Source: JALEFZ01 sp039817415 (GTDB lineage: Bacteria > Bacteroidota > Bacteroidia > J057). Taken from it: 64,000 bases of DNA. Position 1 is the stretch's first letter; each line of letters begins with the position of its first letter. The notes under the pieces were generated by a model. The model was not told the origin of the DNA. It saw nothing but the letters and a program-made list of their open reading frames with translations, and did no database searches. Below are positions 24,531-34,331 of the stretch, one piece after another. The position numbers were made by a program, and so were the translations under genes. Where the stretch lies: contig JBCBVV010000004.1 of the NCBI GenBank assembly GCA_039817415.1, positions 62,001-126,000 of the forward strand. Reading direction: 5' to 3'.

Positions 24531-27500
24531 TCAATAGTTTACACTTAGGTTAACCAATAGGGATCTGGTGGTAGGATTGGTGAAATAATCAATCCCGAAG
24601 CCATTCCCCACACCAAATTGATTTACCTCAGGATCAACGCCTTTCAAAGAGGTCCATAGGAAGATATTTCTACCTGTTACTCCTAGCGAAACACTTCCCA
24701 ACTTGGTTTTCTCTCTGAAATTAGGTCCACTTAGCGTATAAGAAATAGAGGCCTCACGAAGTCGAGTCCAAGTAGCATTTCCGATGGAAAATTCGTTGAT
24801 CACCGAACTCAGAAAACCACCTCCAATCGTGGTATACCAAGATTCGTCCAGTAAAACTGTTCCGGCACCAAAATCAGCCAGATTTCCTCGAACGGTCTCA
24901 CCTATGAAGAAGACATCCCCATTTACGTTTCTTACATTTTGCTGAAGGGTAATTTCATTTCCTACATCTTCATGTGTTCCGAATCGATATAGGACAAAGC
25001 GGGTTCTTTCTGCAAAATCGCCCCCTTGAGAATGATCAAATAACACATTTACCGATAATCCTTTCCATGATGCATTCAAACCTGCTCCTGTTCTCCAGGC
25101 TGGATTAGGATCCCCAATTACACCTTGTTCGCTATTCAATTGTGGGAAACCATTCTCATCCAAAATCAATTCCCCTTGGTCCCCTCGTTGTGCCCTCGTC
25201 CCCCAAAGCACCCCTAAAGGTTGTCCTTCGACGGCTCTTGAACTGATAGCTCCACCTGTCAAAGCAATAGAGCTAGCTCCAAACAGATTGGTCACACGAT
25301 TCTGGTTCCGGCTAAAGTTTCCATAGAACTCTAAGTTCCAATCTTCATTTCGCAAAAATGTATAGCGAAGCTCGGCCTCATACCCTATGTTCTCCATGCT
25401 CCCAATATTCTTGTATTCGCTCAGGAAGCCGGTAGAAGGAGCAGAATTGATCTCATAAAGGAGGTCATCAATGACATTCTGGTAGTAGGTGAAGCCCAGG
25501 TTCAATCTGTCTTTAAACAAGCGAAGGTCGGTTCCTACTTCCCATTCGGTCTTGACCTCTGGCCGAAGATTGGCGTTTCCTCTATCATCATCCACACGAA
25601 AGCCTCCTCCAAACAAGGATACAACAAGTGGGTCAGAAAAGGTACTGTATGAGAAGCCCCCTTCTGCAAGAGTCTGTTCACGGTGAGCAGCTGCGTCTAC
25701 CCCAACCTGTCCGTAAGCCACTCTCAACTTTCCAAAGCTTAAAGGTTTCCAATTCACGATATCAGAGAATTGCCAAGCAACGTCTACAGCAGGATAATAG
25801 AACCGCCCATTTAGCGTAGAGGAAGCCTCCAAGGTATTGCTGATGTTGACATAAACCTGTTCATATAGATCAAAGCTTAATACAGAATATCCTCGATTGG
25901 AGCGTTTGAACCTACGCCTTGTTGTAAATGAGGTATTTTCGTTTGCCGTATTTAACTGAGAAGTGGCGGTATTTACATTGGCCTGAAAAGCTGTCAGGCT
26001 AGTAGTATTGAAGAAGCGAGATTGGTTGTTGTAGTTCCATCCGGCAGTAATAGACAAAGCGATGTCCTTGGTAAAATTGAAATTGGTCCTTGCAATAGCA
26101 TCAAAGTTGAATTCTGTTCGTGTGATGTTGTCCTCATCAAAACGACCCGAACTGTAGTCTGCGTTGGCTGTACCAATGGGGAAGAAATATTCCCTTATGT
26201 CTCCATAATGATCCACTCCGCCACGAAGGGTAACTACCAAACGCTTAATGGGGGTAATGTTCATTTCTGAAGAGGCAATAAACCTGTTAAGGTTGGAAAG
26301 AACTCGCTGCTCATTAACGGTCCATAATGGGTTATTATAGGCTGGAGCGGTACTGCCGCCTAGTGCATTTCTGTAAGCACGATGCCTGTTGGGGAAGGCT
26401 AATCCGTCCGCATCAACGTAAGTTCCTCTATAGTATCTGTTGTAAAAGTCAGGTGGGGTTCGTAACAACCCTATATAAAGACCTGCTACATTAGAAGATT
26501 GGTTAATTTTATTGGCTTGGCTGTTGATGAAGTTGGCCTTTGCCTTGACGGTCAGCCAGTCTGTCATCTGGGTTTTGGTGTTGAAGGTAAGGTTGGTTTT
26601 GTCGTAAAAGCTATTCTCAATGATACCTTCGTGGTCCAATCTACCCAGAGACAAGAAGAATTGAGAGCGGTCATTTCCACCACTCAATTGAACCGTGTTG
26701 TTGACAAAATAACCTGTACGAAAAATATCGTTGTGGTTTCTTTCTGTAAAGATATCTTGGGATCTTTTTTCTACAATCGGATAAAAAGTAACACCCTGAT
26801 CAGAAATGAACCTTTCTCCAGCATCAGTTACTAGGTCTCCTTCCCCAGAACGATCTGCTATTTTATCTCCCCAGCTATTGGCAGAAGAGGCATTAAATGC
26901 GCCTCCATCTCCTTGTCCAAAGGCTGTTTGCAAGGGATGACGGGTCAAAATCTGGTCGAAGGAAACTTGGGAATTTAGGCGAATCTCTAGCCTGCCAGCC
27001 TTTCCTTTTTTAGTGGTAATCACCACCACTCCATTCGCGGCTCTTGAACCCCATAAGGAGGCTGCCGAGGCTCCTTTCAAAATTTGGATTGACTCGATGT
27101 CGTTTGGATTCAGATCATTCAAGCGCGATGACTGGGCAATTCTTCTATTGCTGTTGAAGTCCCCTCCACCATATGTCGTAGAATTGTCAATAGGAACCCC
27201 ATCGAGGATAATCAATGGGCTACTAGAGCCCGTAATGGTATTGGCCCCACGGATTTGAATGGTGGTTCCAGCACCTGGTTCTCCATTTGATCTCGCTATT
27301 TTCAGGTTGGATGCCTTACCTGCCAAGCCATTTAGGAGAAGGGTTTCTCCAGATCGAACAACATCATCTGAATTTACCTTAGAAACTGTTGAGCCAATAT
27401 TGTCGCCATTCTGCTCAAGTCCAATTGCACTGATCACAACCTCTCCAAGTGTCTGTACGTCAGGCGATAGTACTACGTCAATGACGGGTCCCTTACTAGC

Positions 27501-27752
27501 AGGAATAGTCTGGGTAGCATATCCATAAAAGGAAAAGACCAATTCCTCATCCTCCATTCCCTGAGGAACAGTGTAAGTGTATTTTCCCTGTTCATTTGTA
27601 AATACACCCGTTTCGACTCCTCTCATCAGTACCACAGCTCCCACAAGGGCCTTTCCGTCTTCATCGGTTACACTCCCCCTGATCGTTGTCTGCCCAAATG
27701 AGGCAAGCGAACATAGGACTCCCAGTAACAACAGATAAATTTTCTTTGTCAT
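24531..27752 (-). CDS. SusC/RagA TonB-linked outer membrane transporter
   Basis: A 1073-residue TonB-dependent transporter. The signal peptide (MTKKIYLLLLGVLCSLASFG) is followed by a carboxypeptidase-regulatory-like domain (22-105; TIRGSVTDEDGKALVGAVV), a plug domain (about 115-235; the VIIRGANTITG-like segment and PLIILDGVPIDN, SIQILKGASAASLWGSRAANGVVVITTKKG) and a beta-barrel to the C terminus, which ends in aromatic-containing LLVNLSVNY as expected for outer membrane insertion. The pair with SusD downstream defines a nutrient importer energised by TonB. The ligand class (glycan, peptide or other) is not determined; no glycan hydrolases sit in the operon. A hairpin lies upstream, after the lamin-tail gene. 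Confidence 0.96.
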   Translation of the reverse strand: MTKKIYLLLLGVLCSLASFGQTTIRGSVTDEDGKALVGAVVLMRGVETGVFTNEQGKYTYTVPQGMEDEELVFSFYGYATQTIPASKGPVIDVVLSPDVQTLGEVVISAIGLEQNGDNIGSTVSKVNSDDVVRSGETLLLNGLAGKASNLKIARSNGEPGAGTTIQIRGANTITGSSSPLIILDGVPIDNSTTYGGGDFNSNRRIAQSSRLNDLNPNDIESIQILKGASAASLWGSRAANGVVVITTKKGKAGRLEIRLNSQVSFDQILTRHPLQTAFGQGDGGAFNASSANSWGDKIADRSGEGDLVTDAGERFISDQGVTFYPIVEKRSQDIFTERNHNDIFRTGYFVNNTVQLSGGNDRSQFFLSLGRLDHEGIIENSFYDKTNLTFNTKTQMTDWLTVKAKANFINSQANKINQSSNVAGLYIGLLRTPPDFYNRYYRGTYVDADGLAFPNRHRAYRNALGGSTAPAYNNPLWTVNEQRVLSNLNRFIASSEMNITPIKRLVVTLRGGVDHYGDIREYFFPIGTANADYSSGRFDEDNITRTEFNFDAIARTNFNFTKDIALSITAGWNYNNQSRFFNTTSLTAFQANVNTATSQLNTANENTSFTTRRRFKRSNRGYSVLSFDLYEQVYVNISNTLEASSTLNGRFYYPAVDVAWQFSDIVNWKPLSFGKLRVAYGQVGVDAAAHREQTLAEGGFSYSTFSDPLVVSLFGGGFRVDDDRGNANLRPEVKTEWEVGTDLRLFKDRLNLGFTYYQNVIDDLLYEINSAPSTGFLSEYKNIGSMENIGYEAELRYTFLRNEDWNLEFYGNFSRNQNRVTNLFGASSIALTGGAISSRAVEGQPLGVLWGTRAQRGDQGELILDENGFPQLNSEQGVIGDPNPAWRTGAGLNASWKGLSVNVLFDHSQGGDFAERTRFVLYRFGTHEDVGNEITLQQNVRNVNGDVFFIGETVRGNLADFGAGTVLLDESWYTTIGGGFLSSVINEFSIGNATWTRLREASISYTLSGPNFREKTKLGSVSLGVTGRNIFLWTSLKGVDPEVNQFGVGNGFGIDYFTNPTTRSLLVNLSVNY

Positions 27753-27775
27753 CTTTCAAGTCGATTTAGAAATAG

Positions 27776-27802
27776 AAGGAGCGGCACAAGGCACCGCTCC
27801 TT
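27776..27802 (-). terminator. hairpin between the lamin-tail gene and SusC
   Basis: A 9-bp perfect stem AAGGAGCGG (27776-27784) / CCGCTCCTT (27794-27802). On the minus strand the T-rich flank is modest (CTTCTATTTC), so it may be a terminator of the lamin-tail gene, an attenuator ahead of SusC, or both. Confidence 0.6.
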
Positions 27803-27811
27803 TCATGATAA

Positions 27812-30625
27812 CTACTTATTTATGAGAAGCTTCTTCGTCCAGCTACCCTTTTCAGAGATTCCTCTAATTAGGTAAAGTTCTGCTGGAAGGTTCGATGTAC
27901 TGATTTCTAATATCTGGTCAGGCTGGTCAATTTTCATAACCATTTGCCCCATTTTATTGAAAATCAGGATTTGATCCATTTTTTCTTTTGTATCAATGGT
28001 GAAGGTTGACCCAGCTGGATTAGGATATACCCAAACAGAAGGTCTGAAATCACCATCTACTATATTCGTAGCTGTACACATTCCGAAAGGATATGGGTTG
28101 GCAGCATCCGCATTCGTGTTCGTTCCTACTAGAGCATCAATACCAGAGAAGGTCCAATTGGAAAGGGTGAAGGCAGAATCTGGTCCAGTTCCTGCAACTC
28201 TATGTGCCCATCCAAGGGTATATTCCCACGCAGTCCCAGTACCATCTGCATCAATTTCTCCAAAGACATCAATCTGTTTTCCACTCTCAAAAATCTCAAA
28301 AGCATCATCTCCATTGAAGTTGTTCGCCGCTCCATCATCCTGGAACATGGCTTCAAATCCAAAGTACTGACGGAAGGCGGCCGTATCGTTAGCAACGAAG
28401 AAACAGCTTCCTGCACTCATGGAAACCGCAGGGAAGGTATATTCTTGGCCATCTGAACCTCCACCGTTGTTGGCACAACCTAATCCATAAATACTCAGAT
28501 CAGAGATAGAGTCCACTGCCAAGATTTCAACTGCTTTGGGTACACCTGAAAGAGGGCCATGAACCAATCCAATTAATTTCAACCCCTTGGTTAATGGAGC
28601 ATCGTCGTCAATGATGGTAATGTTCAAGGTATCATTGGTAATGATACAATTGGTAGGGTTAGAAATTCTCAAAGTAGCATATTCTCTTGGCTCTTGAATA
28701 TTGTCATCATTGATGAATACCGTTCTTACCTGTGGTGTATCTGGTCCAACTGGGAAGGGAACACCTACTACGGGTCCGATATCCAAATCACTCGCATCTG
28801 CGGTTCCTCCTGCTAGGAAACCTATGTTCACATTGGCAGGATTGGAATTGCCGTTGTCGATGTAGAAGGATACTTGAATTTCTCCCACAGACTCATTTAC
28901 GATGATCTCTGCGGCCTGAATCCCAACAATCGGAACATTTACACAAGTATCTAATACACCAGGATTACCAAAGACCTCACGTCCATCAAAAATATTCCCA
29001 GAACTGTTGATAGATCGTTGCCATCTAAAGCCCTCATTGTTGTTGGAATCTGGTTCACAAAGGATAATGGACGGGCCGCGTCCATCGGCTGTAGAGGTCC
29101 AAGGGTCATCGTCATCATATCTGACCGAGTCAACTACAGCTCCCGAAGCATCCTTAAGGGTAACAGATTCTCCACCGTTGTTCAAAGAACCACTGGCCCA
29201 TTCGAAGGCAGTTACACCCCAGAAGTTGGACATGCCTACAGAGTCATCAGAAATAACAACCAATTCTCCAGGGTTCAAGCTGAATGTCGGGAAAGTGAAG
29301 GTAATGGCATCAGCAATGCTATAGCCGGTCATATCAATGGTATCCATGGTATTGTTGTAAAACTCAAGGTACTCAAGATCGGTACCCGGCGAGTTATACA
29401 TGATTTCAGTTAGGACGATATCCGTTCCTCCGTCATTTACAGGAGGTGTCGAACAGGGCGTCGGCTCCCATGTACCAATGGGGAAAGGAAGAACTGCCCC
29501 CGCATTGGTCGATACAGTGTCTAGATCATTGATGATTCCAACTGTCCATTCCATCACATCAAATACAGTATCCGCAGAAGTAGCACAATCTCTGTAAGCC
29601 CAGGTATCATCATACTCCCATGGTTCTCCTGTTCCATCTACATTTTTATCTCCGTATACATCATAGGCAACCCCATTGAAAAACACTTCAAAAGCGTCAT
29701 CTCCATTGAAGTTATGGGCACCAGTAGATTCTGTATCTAGGAAATTGGCATCAAAACCGAAGAAATTTCTAAAATCAGCAGAATCTCTAGCCACCCAAAT
29801 TCTATCTCCTTTTGTAGCAGATACAGCTGGGAAAGTAAATTCCTGCCCGTCAGTTCCTCCACCGTTGTTTGCTGAGCCAGCTCCGTAGACGCTCAGATCA
29901 GCAATGTCATCCAATACATAGTATTCGGTTGCCCTTTCCAGGTTGCCGTGCGCAATTCCAACAAGTAATAACTGGGGATTTCCCGAACCTGTCATGCCAG
30001 GCATATAAGGCCCGAGTGGATAGGGTACAGTGGCACTCGCATTCGTGGTGGTTCCATCGAATACATTTAAGGGGCCTTGTGTCCAACTTGATTCGACAAA
30101 GGTAGAATCATCTGGTCCTGTCCCATCCATTCTTCTAGCCCAAGAATCGGTATACTCCCAGCTCGTCCCTGTACCATCTGTATCGATCAGGCCATAAATG
30201 TCTATGACCAATCCATTTTGGAATACCTCTACCGCGTCATCGCCATTGAAGTTTACCACTCCCGTTTCAAAATCAGCTCCGAATCCCATAAAGGAACGGA
30301 ATTGGGCGGTATCATTGGCGACATAGATGGTTTGGCCGGCTGTCAAAGAAACCGCAGGAAAGGTGTACTCTTGCCCGTCGGTGCCTCCCCCATTATTAGC
30401 CGTACCCAGTCCATAAGCACTGAGGTCTGCGATGTTATTTACCACGTAAATTTCGACAAACTTTGGTGTACCCGAGATTGGTCCATCCAAAAGGCCCACA
30501 AGGATCAAATCCCCGTTCATGTTGGGCTTTAGTGTTTCAAGGTTTGAGGTATTGTTGGCGAAGGAAAAAGTAGCCAACAGCATCAAACCCACTAGCCATG
30601 TTGCTTTTCGTAATAGTAGATTCAT
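27812..30625 (-). CDS. T9SS cargo protein with three LTD-like repeats, lamin-tail and Calx-beta domains
   Basis: A 937-residue exported protein with a signal peptide (about 1-23). Three copies of a roughly 175-residue module occur at about 38-210, 217-395 and 677-850, each with LVGL.HG/DGP, NNGGGTDGQEYTFPAVS, FNGDDA.E.F.NG and DGTG..WEYT.(S/G)WA.R motifs; these look like the lamin-tail-like domains seen at the N termini of extracellular nucleases. Between copies two and three lie a canonical lamin-tail domain (about 400-560; LTEIMYNSPGTDLEYLEFYN) and a Calx-beta-like domain (about 565-675). The C-terminal 75 residues (VWVYPNPAGSTFTID; LPAELYLIRGI; ending TKKLLINK) are a type A T9SS sorting domain. 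No catalytic domain is visible. It precedes the SusCD operon on the same strand. Confidence 0.88.
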   Translation of the reverse strand: MNLLLRKATWLVGLMLLATFSFANNTSNLETLKPNMNGDLILVGLLDGPISGTPKFVEIYVVNNIADLSAYGLGTANNGGGTDGQEYTFPAVSLTAGQTIYVANDTAQFRSFMGFGADFETGVVNFNGDDAVEVFQNGLVIDIYGLIDTDGTGTSWEYTDSWARRMDGTGPDDSTFVESSWTQGPLNVFDGTTTNASATVPYPLGPYMPGMTGSGNPQLLLVGIAHGNLERATEYYVLDDIADLSVYGAGSANNGGGTDGQEFTFPAVSATKGDRIWVARDSADFRNFFGFDANFLDTESTGAHNFNGDDAFEVFFNGVAYDVYGDKNVDGTGEPWEYDDTWAYRDCATSADTVFDVMEWTVGIINDLDTVSTNAGAVLPFPIGTWEPTPCSTPPVNDGGTDIVLTEIMYNSPGTDLEYLEFYNNTMDTIDMTGYSIADAITFTFPTFSLNPGELVVISDDSVGMSNFWGVTAFEWASGSLNNGGESVTLKDASGAVVDSVRYDDDDPWTSTADGRGPSIILCEPDSNNNEGFRWQRSINSSGNIFDGREVFGNPGVLDTCVNVPIVGIQAAEIIVNESVGEIQVSFYIDNGNSNPANVNIGFLAGGTADASDLDIGPVVGVPFPVGPDTPQVRTVFINDDNIQEPREYATLRISNPTNCIITNDTLNITIIDDDAPLTKGLKLIGLVHGPLSGVPKAVEILAVDSISDLSIYGLGCANNGGGSDGQEYTFPAVSMSAGSCFFVANDTAAFRQYFGFEAMFQDDGAANNFNGDDAFEIFESGKQIDVFGEIDADGTGTAWEYTLGWAHRVAGTGPDSAFTLSNWTFSGIDALVGTNTNADAANPYPFGMCTATNIVDGDFRPSVWVYPNPAGSTFTIDTKEKMDQILIFNKMGQMVMKIDQPDQILEISTSNLPAELYLIRGISEKGSWTKKLLINK

Positions 30626-30664
30626 AGTCTAAGCGTTTTGATAAGAAAGGTAGTATTGAAAGAT

Positions 30665-32161
30665 CTACTTGCTTACCCATTCTTGAGGGAAAACAAGTGG
30701 ATCGAAGTTCCAAAGTTCAGGTAATACATAATAGGTGATAGCCGTAAGCAAGAATATGGATACGACGTTCATCAATATCCCCACCCGTGCCATGTCAGAA
30801 ATCTTCAGGTAACCAGATCCAAAAACCACGGCATTAGGTGGAGTGGCAACCGGTAACATAAAGGCACAAGAGGCAGCAACTGTCGCTCCCACCAATAAAA
30901 TGTAAGGATGAATATTCATCCCAAGCGCAAGGGGTGCCAAAATGGGCAAAATCATAGCTGTGGTCGCTAGATTAGAAGTAATTTCCGTCAGAAAATTAAC
31001 CGCAGCGACCAGGATCAACAACAGCAGAATCAAAGAAAAGCCTTCCATCAAACTCATCTGGCTTCCTATCCATACAGCCAATCCACTCACTTTGAAACCT
31101 TGGGCAAGGGCAAGTCCGCCGCCAAAAAGCAAAAGAATTCCCCAAGGTAATTTTACGGCTTCTTCCCAGGTAACCAAGGCTCTTTTTTTGTCCCTAGCAG
31201 CTGGAATTAAAAACAAACTAACTCCTGCAATGATGCCAATAATCGTATCATCTATGGCAGGCAAAATGGGTTTCAACAGAAAGGACCGGCTAATCCATGC
31301 AACAGCCGTTAGGGTAAATACAAGGAGAACCAATTTTTCCTCATAGCTAATTCTTCCTAACGCAGTTAACTGCCTCCTGATTTCAGCCTGCCCACCAGGA
31401 AAGGATTTTTGTTTGAACCTGAAGGCAAAGGAGGTTAAGTATCTCCAGCAAAACAGAAGTAAGACCATGGAAATGGGGAGACCAAACATGATCCAACTAG
31501 AGAAGGTGATTTCAATATCATACAGATCCTTAACCACCCCCGCCAATACGAGATTGGGAGGTGTCCCAATTAAAGTGGCCATTCCTCCAATAGAAGCACT
31601 ATAGGCAATGGCCAACATCAAGGCTTTCCCGAATGTCTGGTTTTCGTCTTCTATTGTTTCGGGATTATCTCTGAGCTGCGCTACGATCGCCATGCCTATT
31701 GGCAACATCATCACGGAGGTAGCCGTGTTGGAAATCCACATCGACAAAAAGGCCGTTGCAACCATAAACCCAAGGATAATTCCTTGAATATTGGTACCAA
31801 TCAAATTAATCACCGTTAAGGCAATTCGCTTGTGCAGGTTCCACCTCTCGATTGCTATGGCAAGAATGAATCCTCCGATATATAAAAAGACATATTTGTG
31901 TCCAAAAGAGGCCGTTGTGTCTGAAAGTGGCAAACCACCAGACAGAGGAAAGAGGATAATGGGCAATAGAGAAGTTACGGCAATAGGGATAGGTTCGGTG
32001 ATCCACCAGATACCAATCCAAAGGGTACAAGCCAACACCGCGTTCGCCTGTTCCCCAAGGCCTTCAGGATGGAAGGCGAATAAAGTCAAAAAGAAAAGGA
32101 CTGGACCACTTACCAAGCCAAATATCTTCCCAATGCTCCAGTATTCTTGTGCGTTGTCCAT
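30665..32161 (-). CDS. SLC13-family (DASS) anion permease
   Basis: A 498-residue integral membrane transporter with about 11-13 hydrophobic segments. Diagnostic motifs of the divalent anion:sodium symporter family are ISNTATSVMMLPIGMAIV in the first half and EITSNLATTAMILPILAPLA in the second, the two inverted re-entrant hairpins carrying the SNT-like sodium and substrate sites (SNT here; SNL in the second). The family imports dicarboxylates, citrate or sulfate with sodium. A signature PPNLVLAG around residue 210 and PPNAVVFGSGYL near 445 are also typical. It lies 3 bp downstream of the SGNH hydrolase gene, so they form a two-gene unit. The substrate is not determined. Confidence 0.93.
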   Translation of the reverse strand: MDNAQEYWSIGKIFGLVSGPVLFFLTLFAFHPEGLGEQANAVLACTLWIGIWWITEPIPIAVTSLLPIILFPLSGGLPLSDTTASFGHKYVFLYIGGFILAIAIERWNLHKRIALTVINLIGTNIQGIILGFMVATAFLSMWISNTATSVMMLPIGMAIVAQLRDNPETIEDENQTFGKALMLAIAYSASIGGMATLIGTPPNLVLAGVVKDLYDIEITFSSWIMFGLPISMVLLLFCWRYLTSFAFRFKQKSFPGGQAEIRRQLTALGRISYEEKLVLLVFTLTAVAWISRSFLLKPILPAIDDTIIGIIAGVSLFLIPAARDKKRALVTWEEAVKLPWGILLLFGGGLALAQGFKVSGLAVWIGSQMSLMEGFSLILLLLILVAAVNFLTEITSNLATTAMILPILAPLALGMNIHPYILLVGATVAASCAFMLPVATPPNAVVFGSGYLKISDMARVGILMNVVSIFLLTAITYYVLPELWNFDPLVFPQEWVSK

Positions 32162-32164
32162 GGC

Positions 32165-32917
32165 TTAGTTTTCCAGTTTTGAAATGATTTCAGCGGCTAC
32201 CTTTTGGCAAAAGAGCGCATTCTCGGCTGATTGTATATTCAAATAGAGTTTTTCTCCGTTTCGATCTTTAGTGCTGAGTCTCTTAGGCAAACCTACGGGC
32301 GATTCACCTGAAAACACTCCGTAGAAAACACAAGCTGTAAGGTAAGTGCCAAGAGGAGAAGGATGGCTTCCATCTTCATCATACAAGGGAAAGCCGGGTT
32401 TCAACTGTCTAGCCCTTTCCCATGCCAATCCCACAGGCACAAGCCCTACATTAAACTTCTTGGATAATTTCTTGTATTGCTCGGTGATTCCTTGCTGCAT
32501 ACTGCTATCCCATTCTCTTGCCCAAGTCAAATACAGATATACTTTGGCTCCTTTCTTGTTGGCCTGATCCACAAGCATCTGACCAAAATGAAACATGCTG
32601 TCCGGCCTTCTAAAGGAGGAAAGGCTATGATTTTGAAGGACAATGACATCAAAATCTCCCTTTTCGATTTTATCAACTGTCTGAAGTTTTTTCTCTCCTC
32701 GGATATGTTGACCCCAATTTACTCCACCGGCTGTGGATTGGCGCATCTCCCAGTTCAGCTTTCGGCTTTCTCCCATAGCTTCTATGCACTGAGGAAGGTT
32801 CCAGAAATAGGTATAGCTATTCCCGACAAAAAGGAAGTTCTTATCTGGACTTTCTTGAGAAAAGACAGAGGTTGCGATCAACCCTATTAGGGTTATCGAT
32901 AGTAGTAGTTTCTTCAT
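32165..32917 (-). CDS. exported SGNH/GDSL-type hydrolase
   Basis: A 250-residue exported enzyme with a signal peptide (MKKLLLSITLIGLIATSVFS). SGNH blocks are visible: block I FLFVGNSYT with S34, block III VLQNHS with N96, and block V DGSHPSPLGTYL with D182 and H185. This is a complete set for an esterase or carbohydrate deacetylase acting in the periplasm or outside. It resembles the DUF4886 type of Bacteroidota. The stop is 3 bp before the SLC13 transporter start, which suggests that the product (for example an organic acid released from an ester) may be imported by the partner; that link is inference. Confidence 0.85.
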   Translation of the reverse strand: MKKLLLSITLIGLIATSVFSQESPDKNFLFVGNSYTYFWNLPQCIEAMGESRKLNWEMRQSTAGGVNWGQHIRGEKKLQTVDKIEKGDFDVIVLQNHSLSSFRRPDSMFHFGQMLVDQANKKGAKVYLYLTWAREWDSSMQQGITEQYKKLSKKFNVGLVPVGLAWERARQLKPGFPLYDEDGSHPSPLGTYLTACVFYGVFSGESPVGLPKRLSTKDRNGEKLYLNIQSAENALFCQKVAAEIISKLEN

Positions 32918-33089
32918 TCCATCCTGCTTTTTTGGGTGAATGGTAGGTTGATTGTTACCTTTATTCTAACCCATCATTTGAAAAGCTTAGTTTCAAGCTA
33001 AGGTATTTTTTCATAAATGGTGGGCAGAAACGGCTAACTTTACATTATTTTATACCCTTTTACACCTAACCTAGTTTGTAAATTACTCT

Positions 33090-34253
33090 ATGGAAGAGAC
33101 TTTACAGGACCAATTTGTAGCGAAACTCGAACAAAAATACGGGGAGTGGAACAAAATCACCTCACGCTTCGGTAGTACCACTTTTGGTTCGATCTCCATG
33201 GATTTAAGCATCAGTTCCAGCCAGTTTTCCAAGCTTATTTCGGGTACTGCCACTGAAGGTATGTACCAAAGGTCGATCAACAACATCAACAGATTGATCG
33301 AGCTCGAGACCATCAGGAAAGAGTTGGCTTATACGAAAGAGGAATTAGCTGGAAAGGATTCTAACCTTAAGCAATCTCATATACCTGCTTGGGCAATTGC
33401 CTTAGGGACATTCATCATGGGAGGCTTGATCGTGTATGTACTGACCTCCACCCCTCACTCTCCTGAATCTCCTATAGATCCTTCACTTACCCATCCCCTA
33501 TCCAACTTTTTTGACAAAGACTTTACTGCAACCTTTAATTCTCCCTACCTAGGGCTAGAAGAAGTTCAGGATTTTTGTCCAGGCTCAGCTTTTGAGGGAA
33601 GTTGGTCTTTGAGTGAGCCTTACAAACTCCCCATTCCTGGAAGTGGGAAACCTGGCCTTTATTACTATGGGAAAAGTGCAGATGTGAGGATGAATTGTTC
33701 TAGGAATGACATCTTAGGAATTGGACTGGGCAGGACCTTAAATGCCTATGAATATCTCGTCAATGAGATCTGGGTAGATACGAAGATGACACCTCTCTCT
33801 CCCACTTACTTCAACAAGGAGAAAAAGGTATTTACAGAAGCTTTCGATCAATTAACCTTCGAAGAAAACCCTTCTTTCAAAAAGGTAGCCACTATCTACT
33901 CATTCTTCATTGACCAATTTGAAATTTACCCAGACTCAATTGTCCGAAAAGGCGAGCCAGTAGGAAGGTATGCGACCGATATTGATGAAGAATTGACCCA
34001 AACCTTTGAAATCGACTTGAAATACATCTTGAATCAGGTATTAGGAAACTTCACCAGCACACGATGTATGGCCACAGAAAACCTATTTTGCGACCCCAAT
34101 ACCCTGACCGAAAAGGAAAGTGTGATGGAGTTTGATTGCCTGTACACCATCAATACAGAAAACTTGGGAATAGGAGGTGGATATCCTTACAAAAAAGGAT
34201 ATAGGTTAGAAAAGCAGAACTACTCCGATAATCTTACCTGTGGATGCGATTAG
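33090..34253 (+). CDS. membrane-tethered helix-turn-helix-like protein, unknown family
   Basis: A 387-residue protein with an unusual layout. The first 70 residues resemble an XRE-like helix-turn-helix (SISMDLSISSSQFSKLISG, then YQRSINNINRLIE), followed by a short coiled coil (70-92), one transmembrane helix (98-120) and a 265-residue extracytoplasmic domain with seven cysteines, ending in CGCD. By layout it resembles RodZ-type or one-component membrane transcription regulators, but I recognise no family for the external domain. It is followed 78 bp downstream by a small beta-barrel protein gene. An AT-rich, non-coding 172 bp precedes it. The cytoplasmic domain could bind DNA or a cytosolic protein; this is inference. 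Confidence 0.7.
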   Translation: MEETLQDQFVAKLEQKYGEWNKITSRFGSTTFGSISMDLSISSSQFSKLISGTATEGMYQRSINNINRLIELETIRKELAYTKEELAGKDSNLKQSHIPAWAIALGTFIMGGLIVYVLTSTPHSPESPIDPSLTHPLSNFFDKDFTATFNSPYLGLEEVQDFCPGSAFEGSWSLSEPYKLPIPGSGKPGLYYYGKSADVRMNCSRNDILGIGLGRTLNAYEYLVNEIWVDTKMTPLSPTYFNKEKKVFTEAFDQLTFEENPSFKKVATIYSFFIDQFEIYPDSIVRKGEPVGRYATDIDEELTQTFEIDLKYILNQVLGNFTSTRCMATENLFCDPNTLTEKESVMEFDCLYTINTENLGIGGGYPYKKGYRLEKQNYSDNLTCGCD

Positions 34254-34331
34254 GGCTCCATTGCTTTTCGTTAAAGAAGCCATATTTTTGATACATCCCT
34301 CCCCCAATTTTCACATCTAAAGACTTGATGC

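Noticed and set aside
30665..32917. a dicarboxylate or citrate uptake locus named from the SLC13 gene
   Set aside because: The transporter family is clear but the substrate is not, so no specific substrate was assigned.
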